Positions 58,101 to 61,539 of a stretch of 64,000 bases of DNA are shown here, piece by piece (positions within the stretch are counted from its first letter, which is position 1; each line of letters starts with the position of its first letter). A program made the position numbers and the translations under genes. The stretch comes from Ryuthela nishihirai (taxonomy: Eukaryota; Arthropoda; Arachnida; Araneae; Heptathelidae). The notes below the pieces were generated by a model. It saw only the letters and a list, made by a program, of their open reading frames with translations. It made no database searches and was not told the origin of the DNA. The DNA lies in assembly GCA_038380435.1 (NCBI GenBank), contig JAWZYU010000034.1, positions 1,098,704 through 1,162,703 of the forward strand, written 5' to 3'.

Positions 58101-58853
58101 CAGCAAACTGGAGCGTGTACAGTTGCTGTACACGCTCCAGATATGTTTTCTGAATTCTGTAATCAACCATAGTGTTCGGATACTTTTTTGAGCGACTGTA
58201 GGTGGTCATATTATTTTGATACTAGATCGTATGGGCTCACTCACGAAAATGTTGAGCGTGTGCAGTTACCGTTCACAGCAAACTGGAGCGTGTGCAGTAA
58301 CTGCACACGCTCCAGTTTGCTGTGAACGGTAGCTGGAGCGTGACAGTTGCTGTACACGCTCCAGATATGTTTTCGAATTCTGTAATCTACCATAGTGTTC
58401 GGATATTTTTTTTGAGCGACTCTAAACGCCATTTTAAAATTTATGAAAAGCATTGTTTTGGTTTTGCACTAAAATTTATTTGAACTGCGATAATAGTGAT
58501 GTTAACTGATTGATGAGGTTGCACTAAAAGCTTGGACTCTTATTAAGCATTCACCAGAATGCCGAACATTGGAAGAATGTTCGTGCCATTCTGGTTATAA
58601 ATTATTTGGAAACAAATGAACATCGAAGAAGAATTCTTAACCTTTTATTTTCAGCATGTTTATTGCAAACATCTCACTTTTAAGATTCATGAATTAATTA
58701 TTTTCGTGGTTTATTTTTAGACCGTCGTTCGTTGCCAAAGGAGTTCTTCAGTTGCTGAAAGATGGCCGCAATGGGGCCACGCTGGTCGTCACGAAACAAA
58801 AAGGGTATCAGTACGTTGGAGTGCAAAGTGAATTCAAGGACCTCGTGGAATGA
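1028..58853 (+). CDS. HPGD: HPGD-like short-chain dehydrogenase/reductase, seven exons
   Basis: Seven exons join in phase with GT-AG introns to give a 256-residue protein; human HPGD has 266. By family this is a cytosolic NAD-dependent oxidoreductase of 15-hydroxyprostaglandins and related hydroxy fatty acids. Visible motifs are the Rossmann glycine motif TGGAQGIG (residues 11-18), an acidic Asp after beta-2 in VCVADIN that fits NAD rather than NADP, NNAG at 90-93, Asn107, Ser138 in NTASIA, and Tyr151/Lys155 in YVATK. These catalytic numbers equal those of human HPGD. The start ATG has A at -3 and directly precedes the Rossmann strand. Human Gln148, a substrate-contact position, is Ile here, so the real substrate may not be a prostaglandin. 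Intron lengths are about 18.4, 4.1, 6.0, 13.0, 10.8 and 4.7 kb, mostly repeats. SDR family assignment is very sure; HPGD orthology is likely rather than proven. Confidence 0.88.
1510..1815 (-). repeat. tRNA-derived SINE, family 2, copy A
   Basis: Read on the minus strand this begins with a tRNA-like head: ATGGCCGAGTGGTTAGC resembles a Pol III A box, followed by the B-box-like GGGACCTGGGTTGATCC. The body, including CTGACAGGCTCCTGTCAGAC, is shared with the copy at 61190-61399. The tail runs into AT-rich sequence. Confidence 0.65.
2601..2989 (-). repeat. tRNA-derived SINE, family 1, copy 1, with perfect target duplication
   Basis: On the minus strand the element starts GGGGCGGGGGTGGCTCAGTC (A box TGGCTCAGTCGG) and contains the B box GGTTCGAGTCC, then a 300-bp body ending in ACAACCCAACCC. 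It is flanked by a perfect 12-bp direct repeat ACACTATGGTGA at 2589-2600 and 2990-3001, which is a retrotransposition target-site duplication. Confidence 0.9.
3381..14340 (+). repeat. 37-bp tandem satellite array in intron 1 (~296 units)
   Basis: The unit is 37 bp, for example ttattacaactgatccctg followed by ttgagtcacctgtgtggc, and runs about 10.96 kb with few gaps. The first and last units are degenerate. Main variants are GGC/GAC/CGT before TTATTA, TGAGTCA/TGGGTCA/TCAGTCA, and TACAAC/TACTAC. Variant order repeats over long distances: the rare ACCCGTGTGG unit occurs near 9735, 10584, 11361, 12361 and 13211, so higher-order units of 21-27 monomers exist. Most units contain TGAGTCA, the AP-1 consensus, next to CACCTG, an E-box. 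Confidence 0.97.
14350..14484. mobile_element. Half of a Tc1/mariner-type foldback MITE
   Basis: A perfect palindrome (CTTCGTGTCACGTGACACGA core) is followed by the right arm ending in TTTTTTGAGCGACTG and a TA at 14485-14486. This is the same terminus as the complete MITE at 48290-48501. The left arm is missing; the element abuts the end of the 37-bp array. Confidence 0.75.
14490..14869 (+). pseudogene. Tc1-like transposase, C-terminal half, frameshifted
   Basis: The translation shows HDNAPGYIARIVTERF, QWPAQSSDLNPNDHLWDE and a downstream helix, the C-terminal DDE half of Tc1/mariner transposases. I count 36 residues between the Asp of HDNAP and the position of the third catalytic residue, which suggests a DD36E-type family. 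That residue reads Asp rather than Glu. Past about 14815 the frame shifts, and the usual KGGVTRY-type C-terminus reads in another frame to a stop at 14867-14869. The N-terminal half is absent, so it cannot encode a working enzyme. Confidence 0.8.
15250..15636 (-). repeat. tRNA-derived SINE, family 1, copy 2
   Basis: This has the same head, B box and body as the copy at 2601-2989, in minus orientation. I see no clear flanking direct repeat, so the ends may have been reworked. It lies between a Tc1 remnant and the 74-bp array. Confidence 0.85.
15690..18119 (+). repeat. 74-bp tandem satellite array in intron 1 (~33 units)
   Basis: The unit is 74 bp, beginning atgatacgagtttccagagg and ending cccatacaattgctata. 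Marker variants (CGAGAGTCCAG at 16513 and 17845; CTCCGTTGACTTC near 16319 and 17651) recur exactly 1,332 bp apart, which is 18 units. A block of 18 units was therefore duplicated in tandem. Confidence 0.96.
18120..18550 (-). pseudogene. DNA transposon 5' end with HTH-like transposase N-terminus
   Basis: On the minus strand a terminus TACAGGGTGGGCAAAAAGTC starts at the TA at 18551-18552. Further in, frames read MASSQDKVPGEVGILKPYL and, after frame changes, NKNPPFQRSIRDxHKKFL, then RRSTSDNDVEHIL. This resembles the N-terminal helix-turn-helix region (DUF4817-type) of arthropod mariner-related transposases. The element is cut off by the 74-bp array at 18119. The match is from memory of the family pattern and is moderate. 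Confidence 0.45.
18898..19131. mobile_element. Tc1/mariner-type MITE, long variant, partial
   Basis: It contains the arm ending TTTTTTTGAGCGATTGTA, then the inner module with nested inverted repeats of GAGCGTGTGCAGTTAC and GTTCACAGCAAACTGGAG. The same module recurs at 20416-21536 and 57819-58422. Confidence 0.65.
19550..19673 (+). CDS. HPGD: HPGD-like exon 2 (residues 32-72)
   Basis: The acceptor is a pyrimidine-rich stretch ending ctctcag before 19550, and the donor is gtaaat at 19674. The exon encodes VCVADINDDKGDE and then FAHCDVTSEQQYE, the beta-2/alpha-C/beta-3 part of the Rossmann fold. The Asp of ADIN is the usual NAD-selecting residue, and CDVT is the conserved Asp that contacts adenine in classical SDRs. 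It ends in phase 1. Confidence 0.88.
19763..19780 (+). repeat. Poly-C tract of 18 C
   Basis: An uninterrupted run of C follows exon 2. Such tracts are prone to sequencing length error. Confidence 0.9.
19845..20171 (-). pseudogene. hAT-like transposase fragment (ZMYM1/DUF4371 type)
   Basis: The minus-strand frame reads FETVGDIQG, then LLNFKGPELSDCRDQGYGNG and TNSKGAYQ. The CRxQGYxNGxNxKG pattern is characteristic of domesticated and transposon hAT proteins of the ZMYM1/DUF4371 group. The following ILQNTRAVSLMLRTQ would match the ILxxNPRAxxxxCxxHSLNL segment with lost cysteines. Only about 110 residues remain, without the catalytic ends, so this is a remnant. Confidence 0.5.
20416..21536. mobile_element. 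Multimer of Tc1/mariner-type foldback MITEs
   Basis: The termini CAGTCGCTCAAAAAAG (first copy CAGTCGTTCAAAAAAG) start at 20416, 20706 and 20943, each preceded by TA, and the inverse terminus ends at about 21235 and at 21536, each followed by TA. Between them lie repeated palindromic cores (CTTCGTGTCACGTGACACGA) and inner modules with GAGCGTGTGCAGTTAC inverted repeats. The layout indicates several insertions into one another or replication of a composite. There is no coding capacity. Confidence 0.8.
21752..22192 (-). repeat. Diverged family 1 SINE with ~90-bp internal insertion
   Basis: Both ends of the family 1 SINE are recognisable (GGTTGTTTTACCTCTGAGAG at the plus-strand left, and a degraded tRNA head at the right). 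About 90 bp at 21797-21890 are foreign; they match 22366-22455 closely. Confidence 0.7.
22600..22975 (-). repeat. tRNA-derived SINE, family 3, with duplicated tail
   Basis: On the minus strand a tRNA-like head reads GCGGCCGATAGCTCAGCGGT (A box TAGCTCAGCGG) and, further on, the B box GGTTCGTATCC at about 22680-22690. A tail segment GAAGATATCACTC..CAATTTAACGTCGATCAA is present twice, near 22614 and 22936. A diverged relative is at 56985-57140. Confidence 0.65.
23438..23652. mobile_element. pogo/Tigger-like foldback MITE, 215 bp
   Basis: Two ~97-bp arms are almost perfect inverted repeats around a ~17-bp loop, flanked by TA at 23436-23437 and 23653-23654. The terminus reads CCCCTATCCCTCGATTTACA. 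Each arm also contains a second copy of TCGATTTACACGGTACT. The TA target and CCTCGATTTA-type terminus fit the pogo group; this is an inference without a transposase. Confidence 0.7.
23736..23842 (+). CDS. HPGD: HPGD-like exon 3 (residues 73-108)
   Basis: The acceptor is ttactag before 23736 and the donor is gtgagt at 23843. The exon encodes FGKIDILINNAGIV, the SDR NNAG motif at residues 90-93, and ends VLEVNL, where the Asn is residue 107, the structural/catalytic Asn of the SDR tetrad. It enters in phase 1 and leaves in phase 0. Confidence 0.88.
24527..24913 (+). repeat. tRNA-derived SINE, family 1, copy 4
   Basis: This is a full-length family 1 element with the A box reduced to a poly-G run before GCTCAGTCGGTAGCG, and the B box GGTTCGAGGCC. 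It ends ACAACCCAACCC and runs directly into a Tc1 fragment. Confidence 0.85.
24914..25068 (+). pseudogene. Tc1-like transposase fragment between two SINEs
   Basis: The frame reads VWSAISQTSGSGVIIKGSPI, then AQRYATNILQPVAVLFVQQ, which corresponds to the segment of Tc1-like transposases between the first and second catalytic Asp (VWGxI...G.L.AQRY...IL.P...P...Q). Both ends are cut by SINEs. Confidence 0.65.
25069..25454 (+). repeat. tRNA-derived SINE, family 1, copy 5
   Basis: Full-length plus-strand copy with an intact A box (TGGCTCAGTCGG) and B box (GGTTCGAGTCC). Confidence 0.88.
25455..25714 (-). other. Unassigned open frame, 86 codons before running into SINE
   Basis: The minus-strand frame starts MTTVCAPRASRVNDAKLVKI and continues through LAFMPLDKLQLVLGLVG and RYRALGGAEVTVGYDYH before entering SINE sequence. 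I do not recognise a family. The stretch is less AT-rich than its surroundings. It may be part of another mobile element. Confidence 0.25.
26130..27611 (+). pseudogene. RTE-like LINE reverse transcriptase and C-terminus, degraded
   Basis: Frames read KSPGIDEITTEMLR, FTRAIVIPIFKKGDRSSCDN and QCGFRSGRGCVDQIF, then a later YANDLA at the catalytic box and finally KLDAFDFRCLRSILGIRWFD near 27260-27320. This is a non-LTR retrotransposon RT followed by the usual C-terminal region. The catalytic YADD is YAND, and several frameshifts and stops are present. The 3' end is cut by a SINE at 27612. RTE clade is my best guess. Confidence 0.8.
27612..27994 (+). repeat. tRNA-derived SINE, family 1, copy 6
   Basis: Full-length copy inserted at the end of the LINE remnant and followed at once by Tc1-like sequence. 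Confidence 0.88.
27996..28670 (+). pseudogene. Tc1-like transposase, broken
   Basis: Segments read VHWREERQSVVFSDESRFCI (first catalytic Asp in FSDESRF), MVWGDIH-like in another frame, FQKDNPH at the second Asp, and RARSPDNSSIEHVWDWVGQR with the third catalytic Glu. Frames change at least three times and stop codons interrupt. Spacing between the second Asp and Glu is 32 residues, close to the DD34E of Tc1 with a small loss. Confidence 0.75.
28671..29831. other. Intron 3 remainder without recognised features
   Basis: AT-rich sequence. A frame near 28680-28770 reads GLLKAVDRRVAWLTLIDIL, which might be retroelement debris, but I cannot assign it. The final bases form the acceptor of exon 4. 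Confidence 0.4.
29832..29928 (+). CDS. HPGD: HPGD-like exon 4 (residues 109-140, with catalytic Ser138)
   Basis: The acceptor is cttcgcag before 29832 and the donor gtaatt is at 29929. The exon encodes LGCQMALKFMG, a Gly/Lys-rich loop, then GGAVINTASIA with catalytic Ser138. The last 25 nt (29904-29928, codons for VINTASIA plus one base) together with the following 21 intron bases are the founder unit of the tandem array filling the start of intron 4. It ends in phase 1. Confidence 0.88.
29929..33378 (+). repeat. 46/47-bp minisatellite made from the exon 4 donor junction (~74 units)
   Basis: Each unit carries the last 25 bases of exon 4 (codons for VINTASIA plus one base), an intact GT donor (gtaatt) and 21 intronic bases (gtaattggcacttcctctca plus t). 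Units ending ATTGCAG are 46 bp; units ending ATTGTCAG are 47 bp. Marker variants such as the unit with CAAATGGCACTTCATTTC recur at about 30300, 30858 and 32206, which shows block duplication. The exon 4 end is effectively unit zero. In the exon 4 frame the first unit has a TAG straight after the donor, so only the first donor gives an open message. Confidence 0.97.
33383..39960. mobile_element. 6.6-kb imperfect palindrome, probable non-autonomous foldback transposon
   Basis: The left arm (33383 to ~35958) and right arm (~36687 to 39960) are inverted copies around a ~725-bp loop. Paired landmarks include ACAAGTGGTACCGTGCGAA at 35939 with its inverse ending at 36705, and GAGAAGAGTGGTGGGTCC at 34137 with its inverse at 39195. 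Outer ends read AAAACCCACTCGCAGCC and its inverse. A second, inner pair of CCCACTCGCAGCC ends (33908 and 39441) is flanked by TTAA on both sides, as in piggyBac insertions. The right arm has about 720 extra bases (38467-39190). No transposase-like frame exists. Confidence 0.85.
39961..40860. repeat. Third partial copy of the palindrome arm and AT-rich flank
   Basis: The segment ~40045-40350 matches 38310-38575 of the right arm in direct orientation, including AGGATCCGAACACGGATCTT and GAAATAAGTGTT. The rest to 40860 is AT-rich without recognised features. Confidence 0.65.
40960..41480 (+). repeat. G-rich block with short repeats and CRE-like palindromes
   Basis: The phrase GGCTTAAAATATAGG occurs repeatedly. 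A ~90-bp unit beginning GACCGGGGGG and containing TCGAAAACGAGAAATTAGAC and CAACAGATGGCGCCA is present twice (about 41083 and 41210, 127 bp apart). From 41365 follow ACGTAATGATTACGTCATG and GTGACGTCATAGGGG, close to cAMP-response-element palindromes. Strand asymmetry (G over C) is strong compared with the flanks. I cannot assign an origin. Confidence 0.6.
41503..41720 (-). pseudogene. LINE endonuclease N-terminal fragment
   Basis: On the minus strand the frame reads IWNVRTLHRDYSLDVLAQQF, then HCYNLDILGLQETIWTDKG. WNVRTL and ILGLQET are the first two motifs of the apurinic endonuclease of RTE/CR1-type LINEs. The sequence upstream on the same strand to ~42420 may be the 5' region of the same element, but I cannot show it. 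Confidence 0.7.
42956..43032 (+). CDS. HPGD: HPGD-like exon 5 (residues 141-166, catalytic Tyr151/Lys155)
   Basis: The acceptor is cctctag before 42956 and the donor gtatgt is at 43033. The exon encodes GFVFHPSIPSYVATKHGVVG and then LTRSYG. YVATK is the catalytic YxxxK. The end of the exon (CTATGGG) plus the donor is repeated many times in the following array. The reading frame stays open from exon 5 through the array to 43689. It ends in phase 0. Confidence 0.88.
43033..43812 (+). repeat. 51/54/57-bp minisatellite made from the exon 5 donor junction (~15 units)
   Basis: Each fresh unit repeats the end of exon 5 (CTATGGG), the donor gtatgt and intronic sequence with a (TAA)n run; n sets the length at 51, 54 or 57 bp. 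Eleven units including the authentic junction have a perfect CTATGGG/GTATGT donor. They translate in the exon 5 frame as repeats of YGVCQAFIYNNNNIERMH. Distal units from 43615 are diverged and shorter, so homogenised copies sit next to the exon. All fresh units are multiples of three and lack stops in this frame up to 43687, and the complement strand is also open. Confidence 0.96.
43820..44176 (+). repeat. Diverged family 1 SINE
   Basis: The B box GGTTCGAGTCC and the body (GCACGTTAAAGAAAACGCTG, GGGAGGCTACCATCTGTCTC, ACAACCCAACC) are clear, while the A box is lost. It is much more diverged than the other copies, so it is older. Confidence 0.8.
44460..44665 (-). pseudogene. Tc1-like transposase C-terminal fragment
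   Basis: On the minus strand one frame reads PDQSPIEHDCDTMGWHI, and after a frameshift the next reads AVAELAARVKEAWLHITQDH and SDSLPRLL. These are the third catalytic Glu region and the following helix of Tc1-like transposases. Only the C-terminus remains. Confidence 0.6.
44940..45483 (+). pseudogene. 5'-truncated RTE-like LINE 3' end with GAT repeat tail
   Basis: Frames read KLDAFDSRCLRSILGIRWFN and RERLRWFGHVARMDNYRLAN, the same C-terminal region as the LINE at 26130-27611, here better preserved. After a frameshift, KRGRPRMRWADYAKQDIVRI-type sequence follows to about 45450. The element ends in GATGATGATGATGATG, the short simple-repeat tail typical of RTE elements rather than poly-A. Confidence 0.8.
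45484..46140. other. AT-rich intron sequence leading into the 128-bp array
   Basis: No gene or known repeat seen. Around 46010-46080 a GGGTACGCGGTAAAATATTA segment with GGGGGTTCGTCGTGAGAGC may belong to the parent element of the array. Confidence 0.35.
46145..53545 (+). repeat. 128-bp tandem satellite array in intron 5 (~56 units)
   Basis: The unit is 128 bp, containing AAGGGGTACGCCAGTTACAT, GGGGGTACGTGAAGCATAAA, GGTTGAGAACCACTG and TATAACTATAGTTTTATC. About 16 units from 46200 to 48288 are nearly identical (TTCCCCTTATTATAC type). Units after 48504 are more varied (TTCCCATTGTTATAC and others) and show a ~511-bp, four-unit higher-order period. GGTTGAGAACCACTG is the inverse of CAGTGGTTCTCAACC, a common hAT terminus, so the unit likely derives from a hAT-type MITE end. 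Confidence 0.96.
48290..48501. mobile_element. Tc1/mariner-type foldback MITE, 212 bp, inserted in satellite
   Basis: The element starts CAGTCGGTCAAAAAAGTATA and ends with the inverse, with TA at 48288-48289 and 48502-48503. It is one long hairpin around CTTCGTGTACCGTACACGAA. Neighbouring satellite units give the empty site GGGGGTACGTGAAGC, so the TA duplication and the exact ends are shown directly. Confidence 0.95.
53865..54004 (+). CDS. HPGD: HPGD-like exon 6 (residues 167-212)
   Basis: The acceptor is tgtcccacag before 53865 and the donor gtaagt is at 54005. The exon encodes HSYHFLKNNVTFAALCPSYV and then RTDMV, matching the SDR segment after the active-site helix (beta-6 and the CPG-type turn, here CPS). 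Joining exon 5 directly to exon 6 gives the same residue count in this segment as human HPGD, so the first exon 5 donor gives the ancestral product. It leaves in phase 2. Confidence 0.87.
54156..54539 (+). repeat. tRNA-derived SINE, family 1, copy 7, with perfect target duplication
   Basis: Full-length copy flanked by a perfect 14-bp direct repeat CCAGATTAAAGTGA at 54142-54155 and 54540-54553. A and B boxes are intact. It appears recent. Confidence 0.92.
54915..55448. mobile_element. piggyBac-type MITE, copy 1
   Basis: The element begins CCCTTTCACGACTAAGGG and ends with GGTCCTGAAAGG, a short inverted terminus, and is flanked by TTAA at 54911-54914 and 55449-55452. It is ~534 bp, AT-rich and non-coding. 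A close copy is at 59928-60455. Confidence 0.85.
55453..56382. other. Intron 6 AT-rich stretch, nothing recognised
   Basis: No family resemblance seen in any frame. The 61-codon open frame at 56045-56230 is AT-driven. Confidence 0.4.
56383..56638 (+). repeat. 19-bp minisatellite (~13.5 units)
   Basis: The unit is gaagattcttctcttgcat, repeated with rare substitutions. Three units make 57 bp, so all frames repeat every 19 codons and stay open on the minus strand by chance. Confidence 0.95.
56985..57140 (-). repeat. Diverged tRNA-derived SINE, family 3
   Basis: It matches 22655-22800: GAGCCAGGTGGGA, ACCTTCTGAT, TCTAACCGC, and AATTGATG followed by ACTTTCTACC and ACAGTACACA. The tRNA-like head is decayed. 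Confidence 0.6.
57290..57414. mobile_element. Half of a Tc1/mariner-type foldback MITE
   Basis: Palindromic core plus the right arm ending TTTTTTGAGCGACTG with TA at 57415-57416, like the copy at 14350-14484. Confidence 0.75.
57819..58422. mobile_element. Composite Tc1/mariner-type MITE
   Basis: It starts CGGTCGCTCAAAAAA after TA (57817-57818) and ends TTTGAGCGACTC before TA (58423-58424). Inside are further right termini followed by TA and GGTGGTCATATTATTTTG modules, so at least three units are joined. The modules are the same as in 20416-21536. Confidence 0.8.
58721..58853 (+). CDS. HPGD: HPGD-like exon 7 (residues 213-256 and stop)
   Basis: The acceptor is tatttttag before 58721 and the stop TGA is at 58851-58853. 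The exon encodes EPSFVAKGVLQLLKDGRNGA, then TLVVTKQKGYQYV and a short C-terminal tail ending DLVE. This matches the late helix and last beta strand of HPGD proteins, where a conserved stretch on gaining or storing cofactor-bound state is followed by a variable tail. Confidence 0.86.
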
Positions 58854-58935
58854 AGACGATTTCGCTTTTTAAGATTCCTTACTAACGGAAACAGACAAAA
58901 AGGAAACTTTTCTCAACTATATTGTTTATGACAGA

Positions 58936-58941
58936 AATAAA
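58936..58941 (+). promoter_or_regulatory. Polyadenylation signal of the HPGD-like gene
   Basis: An AATAAA hexamer lies 83 bases after the stop codon, which suits a short 3' UTR. No other AATAAA occurs between the stop and this one. Confidence 0.6.
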
Positions 58942-59923
58942 ATATCACTGCTGAGAAATCTTTTCCCTTTCATGTGCTTTCTAATTCTGACAGAGCGTTC
59001 TTTGTGTTTTGGCCGAAGGAATTCCCGTTTGTCCCTATTACTCAGAACGTAGAGAATTTTTCTCTCACCCTCCTGGGGGGGAAGGGGACGGGGGAGATTA
59101 CCTGAATGGAAGACTTCGATTAAAGTAGAAATTACCTCCACTTTTTGCAGTTATTGGAAACAAATGAAAAAATAACTTTGTCACGCAGCACAGTAATATT
59201 CGATACAATCATAATATTGAAGATTTTCATAGGCTCACGTGTCAGCATAGAACATATATTTTTCAGTTATGTTGTTACATTCCCGAAATTTGCTTTTTTT
59301 TTCAGAAGGAGGGATAACATCAGTTCCTAATCTGAGGATTTCTTTCGCCAAGCAAATAAGATAAAACTATTTCAACTTGAAAATTAACTATTTCAAGCTA
59401 ATAAGGAGGTGATTGGTGGCCCTCAGTAACATTGTGTGCCTTTGTGGCCCTCAGTAACATTTCGAGAGATAACATCTTCAGTCAAACTGTGGTTTTCTGT
59501 GTTTCATGGTATTAGTAAGGCGAAAATATCGACTAAATAAGGAGCAAACCTTTTTGATGAAAGACTTTAATTCCCTAAATTTCCCTTGTACTGATACATT
59601 AACAGTAAAAAGTATCATCACTTTATTCATTTTTATTTATCACTTCCCCTCAGATAAAATGTAACCATCCCTTCCACCAACCATCCTTGATTTCAATTCC
59701 TGGTGAAAAGCATTCTAGGGGTGTCTGCTATTCCTTTTGATTAACATTGAAATGCGATGAGTCGTAAATACAGAATCACTTTTTAAAGTCTATTGTCACA
59801 ATACATGCACTGACTTCTTCAAAATAACCTTTGCCAAAAGTGCCTGATGCAAAACAGAGAAAAGCCTCTTCATTTTAATGGGCAATGGCTTAGGGCATTT
59901 TGGAAGAAATATTTTGCATCATG
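58942..59923. other. Region downstream of the gene, no genes recognised
   Basis: A phrase TGTGGCCCTCAGTAACATT is present twice near 59415-59460. No coding signal. Confidence 0.4.
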
Positions 59924-59927
59924 TTAA

Positions 59928-60455
59928 CCCTTTCACGACCAAGGGAAACATTTTTCCCATTTTAAAATTGGTGATTATCGTATTTAATTATAACCTTATC
60001 TGTATTTTTTTATACAGAATGTCAAAATAGAACGTATGCTGAACGCAATTACGTAAACGGGAACGTTTAGAAAACAAAAACAGAACTGTCAGGACGCATA
60101 ATATATGTACTATGTGCAATGTCCATCTTTGCCTCACTACCAAAAGAAATTGCTTCGCAGAATATCATAATTAGCACATCATTTTGTATAGTAATTTTAT
60201 TTCATAATTTTGTATTATTTTAGTTAACATTTTTGTTCTAATAAACAATAAATAAAAGACATTGCATAATAAGCCTAACTATAATTTGTGTTACCTTTAT
60301 AGTCCATTGGGAAAAATATTTCCCATAAAATTCCAAAAAAACTACACATGTTATGTATTTTGCTTATGATTTTTATTTATTTTAAGTCTAAACAAACTAA
60401 AATAAACAGTTACATACTAATATTTACTCTTAGAAACCTTACGGTCCTGAAAGGG
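59928..60455. mobile_element. piggyBac-type MITE, copy 2
   Basis: It is flanked by TTAA at 59924-59927 and 60456-60459, with termini CCCTTTCACGACC and GGTCCTGAAAGGG. It matches copy 1 at 54915-55448 along its whole length with few differences, mainly near the left end (~54960-55000 against 59970-60000). Confidence 0.88.
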
Positions 60456-60789
60456 TTAATCTTGCAACAATAAGTTGGATGTTGCGTTTTGACAGATAGA
60501 GGTTTGCATTCATAAAAAAAGATTTTGAGCAACATAAATCTTCATTTGTAATAACATATTCCAGCATTGTTCAAATAGGTGCCTGAAACCTCTTTATACG
60601 AAAAGGAAGTTATACTCCATTATATCTGGGTAATGGACCACTTACTTTGTGTTCTCATTAAGGGAAACAGATGTACATAGAAAAAAAACCATCAACATCA
60701 GAATGAGTGGCAAGTGTCGGCTTGAACGTGATAGACGCGCGGATTCCAGATTAACCCCGCATCGAAGCATTCAAAGTTGAAAGTCTATT

Positions 60790-60992
60790 CAGTGATTCCC
60801 AACCTTTTGGAAGACACCACAGAATAGAAGAGATAAAAAGGTTGTCACAGAAAATTCCATTAAATTTATTTATTTGACCGCCCCTCTTGACTGCCTCAAC
60901 GCCCCCCATTTGCCTCTGGATCCGCTACCGCCCCCATGGAAGGCTCCAGCGCCCCCACTGGGGGGCGGTATCGCCCCCGTTGGGAATCTATG
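60790..60992. mobile_element. hAT-like MITE
   Basis: The left end CAGTGATTCCCAACCTTTTG and the inverse GTTGGGAATC at the right fit hAT termini. Flanks AGTCTATT and GTCTATAT share GTCTAT, an imperfect candidate for the 8-bp hAT target duplication. The interior is C/G-rich with repeated GCCCCC. Confidence 0.6.
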
Positions 60993-61189
60993 GTCTATAT
61001 GAACAATATGCAGTATACAGACGCTTTAGTTTGACTGTCAGACACCGACGTTGATTGAAATTCTGGACCTTCTGGGTGACACTATCAACTCGCAACGCTA
61101 TGGCGAAACTATTGGCATTGGAAGCCAGGTGATAAGGGCAGGAAGGTTGTTTTGTTGCATGACAATGTATGTTCCCATATTGCCCAAAT

Positions 61190-61399
61190 AATAAAATAAT
61201 AAAAAATACCCCCTCAAGCAGCTGCTTGCCACAGAGGTCTGACAGGAGCCTGTCAGTTTATACGCCAGACTAGAAGGTCTGTGATGAAGGCAGGACCTCA
61301 GCAGAAAACCAACACAAACATCCATGCTTTACCCAGAGCTCGAACCCAGGTCCCTAAATCAGTAGAAAAGCGCGCTAACCACTCGGCCAAGTAACAGGT
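61190..61399 (-). repeat. tRNA-derived SINE, family 2, copy B
   Basis: The minus strand reads TTGGCCGAGTGGTTAGCGCG (A box-like, resembling Ser/Leu tRNA) and GACCTGGGTTCGAGCTC (B box), then a body shared with 1510-1815 and an AT-rich tail with AAT-type repeats. Confidence 0.75.
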
Positions 61400-61539
61400 A
61401 TGGTTGGGAACTCCTGGAACATCCCTATTCTTCTGTTTATCTCATTTCTCCTAAAATGATTAAACTGCGAAACTTCAGGATCATAGCATTAAAACAAACA
61501 AAGGCACCTTTTCCACCTGATCAGTTTAAATTACTTAAG

